This document shows positions 60,516 to 64,000 of a stretch of DNA of 64,000 nucleotides, one piece after another; the first letter of the stretch is position 1; the number at the start of each line of letters is the position of its first letter. Where the stretch lies: the NCBI GenBank assembly GCA_012934845.2, contig WNNJ02000891.1, positions 1 through 64,000 of the forward strand, given 5' to 3'. Under the pieces are notes generated by a model. That model saw only the letters and a list, made by a program, of their open reading frames with translations. It did not search any database and was not told the origin of the DNA. Both the position numbers and the translations under genes were made by a program. This stretch comes from Pomphorhynchus laevis (Eukaryota; Acanthocephala; Palaeacanthocephala; Echinorhynchida; Pomphorhynchidae).

Positions 60516-60612
60516 AAATCAGCTAACTGAGTCTACGTATTTAATATAATTAAAAAATAAACAAAACATAATAATGCTAAATCAAAATTTAATAATTAAA
60601 TAATAAAATTAA
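60516..60612 (+). repeat. Dispersed repeat D, left part
   Basis: About 95 bases nearly identical to 60003-60097 (CAGCTAACTGAGTCTACGTA onward). It ends within the AATAATAAAATTAATAAT run directly before the R2L-3 leader, where D would continue into AAATAATTGTTATAAG. R2L-3 may therefore be inserted in D. Confidence 0.6.
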
Positions 60613-60820
60613 TAATAAAGAGTTTAAACTATCTTGATACCTATTAACTACTTACAATAGAAAAATTTTCTTGATTACAACATCTTACACAAATTACAAT
60701 CTAAAGTAAATACAATTACAACATCTTACAATCTAAAATACATACAAAATCTACAATCAACCGGCGGCTCGCTCACACTTGCCGACTCTACAACTCTTAG
60801 CAATTACAAACTTACTTACA

Positions 60821-63800
60821 ATGTTACCAAACACAATGGCGTACGACGGGCAAGATCAAAATGATATTATCAGAGGTAAGCGGCCCTGTCGCATCTGCCA
60901 GAGGGACATCGTTTTGACAACTAATGGATGCTTCCGCTTTTATAAGTTCAGAGGTTCAAGGTGTGCAGGTTCGGGCGAGGGATTCGGCTGTTTCGACAAT
61001 GCGTCCAAGGTCCAACCAAATGAAGCCACCACAGAAGTCATAACTCCAACATTAGCAATTCCAAGCGCTCGAGTCGACGCTTCGAACCGTCTATCATGTC
61101 TTCAATCATGTTGGCGCAGAGAATTAACAACAATCATACGCATTCCGTACAAAGCACGTGTTCTAGCAGCCACCTATTTCTGTGACAATATCAAACATGC
61201 ACTGCAGATCGGGGATGTCAGTTCATGGACAAAGTTGCTGCTCTTCGCAAAATCATGCTTCAGTGGCCCAATGCCCACAACATGCAAAGGTCGATATAAG
61301 CTCGAGAAGCACATTTGCGAATCAATAAGAGCCTACGCGACAACCGCTTCAACAGATGTGCTATCCATGATACAAACGCCACACAAATATGCAAACCGTC
61401 AACTAAACGGCAATTCAGAAATTGATTGTATCAACCTGACCAAGCATGGGAATTACGGTAAAGCACTCCAGCGTTTGGTTTCAGGAGGAATAGTCAGCTC
61501 ATCTACACAAGCACGGACAGCACTGCAAATACTACATCCCCTGACATACAGCATCTGGCGGGATCAGCCACTATCCTCACCTAATCTTATAAAACTACTT
61601 TCAAACAATCCGATTTCGTCTATATATGTAGGCCGCGAGACCTTCATTGCCGCGGTCAACTCTTTTCCTGCAGCGTCGGGACCAGGTTGCCTGGGGCTAA
61701 GACCGGAGCATCTCCAGGACATGTTACGAGCAAATAGCGGCGGTTCGCTAGCAGAGAATCTGACGCACCTTGTCAACCACCTTCTGGCGGGACTAGCACC
61801 CTCTGAAGTGGCGCCTTACATTGCCGGCGCTAACTTGATCGCATTCCCAAAAAGAACGGGGGTATAAGACCAATTGCCGTTGGCGAAACTCTACGCCGTC
61901 TCTGCTCGAAATGCATATGTCTCCAACTCCGCAAACGTTTCGCTGGTCTCCTACAACCAACACAACTAGGGGTAGCAACCCCAAACGCAGTGGAAAGGAT
62001 CGTTCACAACATCCGACGAATCAACGAACTTCACGCCAACGACAACAACTGGGCCTGCGCAAAGATCGATCTTTCAAACGCCTTTAACTCATTGTCCAGA
62101 GCGCACTTACGAGCGGCGGTCCGAGAGAACGTCCCGGAGCTCTTGCCATGGTTTGACTTTTCATACAAGTGCAAGGCACCCCTTTGTTTCGGCCCGCAGG
62201 ACCCTCTCAATTCATGTGAAGGAGTCCAGCAGGGTGACCCGTTAGGCCGTTTCCTCTTCGCTTTGGCCATTAAAAAACGATTGAACACGTTTATCATATC
62301 CCTGGAATAAACCTCAACATGTGGTATCTGGACGATGGCATAGTCGGCAGGACGCCTTCGGCAATTGCATCCGCACTCGCTGGCTAGACACGAGTTTCAA
62401 GATTAAATTGCAGCTAAACTGGCGAAAGACAGAGGTCATCGGTACGCCTAAAGCCATAAGCTCTTGCTTGGCCCTACTATCCGAGGTGGTTTCGGAGAAC
62501 ACCTCTGGAAACATGCACTTGTTAGGCATACCCATCGGTGACGAGTCCTTCATAGAAACCCACCTGACAAACGAGATTCTGCCACCGCTAATCCAGACAA
62601 TCGATGCAGTAGCCAAGCTGCCAGACCCCCAAGTCGGATACCTCCTACTCAAACACTGCGCTTCCTCGTCCAGGATAAACCACCTTCTCCGTTCAGTTGA
62701 TCCAAGGATTACAAAAACGTTTTGTCAGTCATTCGACAGACAAATCGCCAGCGCCTTTCAGAAAATATGCGCGTGTCAACTACACGAAGCAGCGAAATCA
62801 CAGATGACACTCCCAATCCGTCTGGGTGGATTTGGCCTAAGATGCAATGCGGCGCATGTCCAGAGCGCATTTATACATAGCGTGATGCAGGTCGGAGAAG
62901 AATACAGTCTGGATCCTACACTTTTTCCTGGCTATTCAGAGGCATTAGCCACCCTTAGAACCACAGTGGGATCTCACTTCATACCGTCTACGGAGGGCGA
63001 TCAATCATCAACCTCACGCCTGATTGAAAATCTCGCCTCGAGACAGCTTATACAATCATCTAGCGAAATGGATCGTGCCCGACTACATGCAGTGTCGTGT
63101 CCAAAAGCTGGGGCTTGGCTTAGTGCTGTACCAAATGCGGCATCCGGAACGGAATTAACACCCCCACAGTTCTGTATTCTAGTCCGCATGTGGCTTGGGA
63201 TTCCTTTACACGAAAAGGATTATAGGTGCGGCCGCTGCATGCGCATAGCTGATAAGGAAGGCATACACTCGCTAACATGCCAATACGTGGGTTACCAAGG
63301 ACTGAGCCATAATGCTATTCGTGACGTGGTATCCGCAGCCGCACAATCAGCCCGGATGGATGTAGCTCTGGAAGTGCGAGGTATTATCCCGGACCTACGT
63401 GAACGGCCGGCAGACATCCTATTTTATGGGGATCCTCTCCATGCAATCGACTTTGCAGTCACTCACCCCCAACAGACAGCATACCGTCGCTCCGCTGCTA
63501 ACGCACAGCTCGACGCCGCTACATCGTACGCGGCTAATGTTAAAGACCGGAAGTACAAGAGCAGGGTCGAAGCAGCGGGGTATATATTCTCAGCCGCTGT
63601 AGTGGAGTCGTTTGGGGGATGGAATGAAGAGGGAAATAGGGTCATTAAACGGGTCGCAAATAACATGAGCCGGACAAGCGGAGTCAGATACGCCGTGACG
63701 ATCTCGCATTTATACCAGCGCATCTCTATTGCAATAATGAGAGGCAACGCCAAAGCAATGCTAGCGTCACTTGACCAGATCCCAATATCGACATTTGATG

Positions 63801-63868
63801 GTGGACAGCAGGAAACGTGTGAACCCGGGAAACGCCTCTTCGAGCCAGACTCTCGTGCTTCGAGCTGA
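60821..63868 (+). pseudogene. R2L-3 ORF1: PHD-like finger, reverse transcriptase, CCHC, PD-(D/E)XK endonuclease
   Basis: The first ATG in frame is 60821. The N-terminus has CRIC-x10-C-x2-F-x4-G-x2-C and later GFGCFDN: the spacing of a PHD finger, but with three ligands replaced. RT: SGPGCLGLRPEHLQDML, RPIAVGETLRRLCSKC, QLGVATPNAVERIVHNI, motif A KIDLSNAFNSLSR, motif B GVQQGDPLGRFLFALA, motif C YLDD (62325-62336). Thumb LPIRLGGFGLRCN. CCHC: CGRCMRIADKEGIHSLTCQ then HNAIRDVV. Endonuclease: RPADILFYGDP, AIDFAVTHP and YAANVKDRKYKSR: a complete P-x-D...D...K signature. Tail LYQRISIAIMRGNAKAM. About three single-base frameshifts (near 61850, 62280 and 62385); from 62400 to 63868 the frame is intact. 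Confidence 0.85.
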
Positions 63869-63880
63869 ACTCGTGATGTG

Positions 63881-64000
63881 ATGGGACTACCGGTTTGCAA
63901 AGATACCAACAAGAACCATACCCCAATGAATGAGTACGACGAAATAATTCCCGTGTCATGCATGACTGAGATAGTGCACCAAATTCCCGATACACTGCCA
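63881..64000 (+). CDS. Start of R2L-3 second ORF, truncated by the window edge
   Basis: ATG at 63881, 12 bases after the ORF1 stop (TGA 63866-63868) and in the same frame, open for 40 codons to the end of the window (MGLPVCKDTNKNHTPMNEYD...). It has the same position as the USP-type ORF2 of R2L-2. The visible 40 residues show no domain, which fits, since the first 130 residues of the R2L-2 ORF2 are also featureless. Similarity to the R2L-2 N-terminus is too weak to claim. Alternatives: read-through extension of ORF1, or chance. Confidence 0.4.
   Translation, partial: MGLPVCKDTNKNHTPMNEYDEIIPVSCMTEIVHQIPDTLP

Larger units (their letters stand above)
60613..64000 (+). mobile_element. R2-like retrotransposon R2L-3 (same family as R2L-2), 3' part outside the window
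   Basis: Leader 60613-60820, ORF1 60821-63868 (degenerate PHD finger, RT, CCHC, restriction-like endonuclease), second ORF opening at 63881 and still open at the edge. Domain order and box wording match R2L-2 throughout. G+C content is higher than in R2L-2 and it has fewer breaks, so it is the better preserved copy. Confidence 0.8.

Overview
The window looks like a gene-poor, AT-rich, retrotransposon-dense stretch of a eukaryotic nuclear genome, most likely an invertebrate animal. The reasons are an intron-containing tRNA-Leu(CAA), an intact 25-residue ribosomal protein eL41 gene, spacers of 65-80% A+T, and a mix of LINEs (L2/CR1-type, CR1-type and several R2-like lineages with a restriction-like endonuclease) with Ty3/Gypsy remnants. 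The species cannot be fixed from sequence alone. The only host genes I can defend are eL41 (7348-7425, minus) and tRNA-Leu (44386-44483, plus). Almost everything else is retroelement, often nested.

Layout. 1-300: two minus-strand retroposed 3' ends. 335-3682: L2A-1, a decayed L2-like LINE. 3781-3885: 15-bp minisatellite. 3990-7080: R2L-1 (cysteine cluster, RT, CCHC, endonuclease). 7348-7425: eL41. 8.1-10.04 kb: spacers with strong palindromes and an RT remnant. 10139-15640: R2L-2, with an N-terminal PHD finger, RT, CCHC, restriction-like endonuclease, then a second ORF encoding a USP-type ubiquitin hydrolase. 16147-18402: L2A-2. 18.4-20.6 kb: unassigned spacer. 20576-23640: L2B-1 (minus). 23681-28362: L2A-3 with a 19-copy 20-bp array in front of ORF1. 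28885-30590: Gypsy fossil. 30715-39330: L2A-5 (minus), split by the coding-intact L2A-4 (31447-34737) and by a duplicated cassette (36011-36742). 39335-44150: L2B fragment, then L2C with a nested CR1 and an inverted 5' piece. 44386: tRNA. 45165-46620: second Gypsy fossil. 46730-48880: LINE scrap and R2L-4. 49124-52079: R2L-5 (minus). 52925-54420: CR1. 54800-59565: L2B-3 with L2B-2 nested in it. 60613-64000: R2L-3, running off the edge as its second ORF opens.

How the parts fit. L2A, L2B and L2C share a 3'-terminal stem-loop followed by a conserved CATTTGCCAC block, consistent with one RT recognising all three. L2A carries a variable-number 20-bp array directly before ORF1, a candidate internal promoter. 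R2L-2 and R2L-3 share PHD finger, RT, CCHC and PD-(D/E)XK endonuclease. R2L-2 adds a ubiquitin-specific protease directly downstream, and R2L-3 opens a second ORF at the same place. The USP-plus-retrotransposon arrangement is the most unusual thing here. I know of OTU and Ulp1-type proteases in related elements but not of a USP; that could not be checked against databases.
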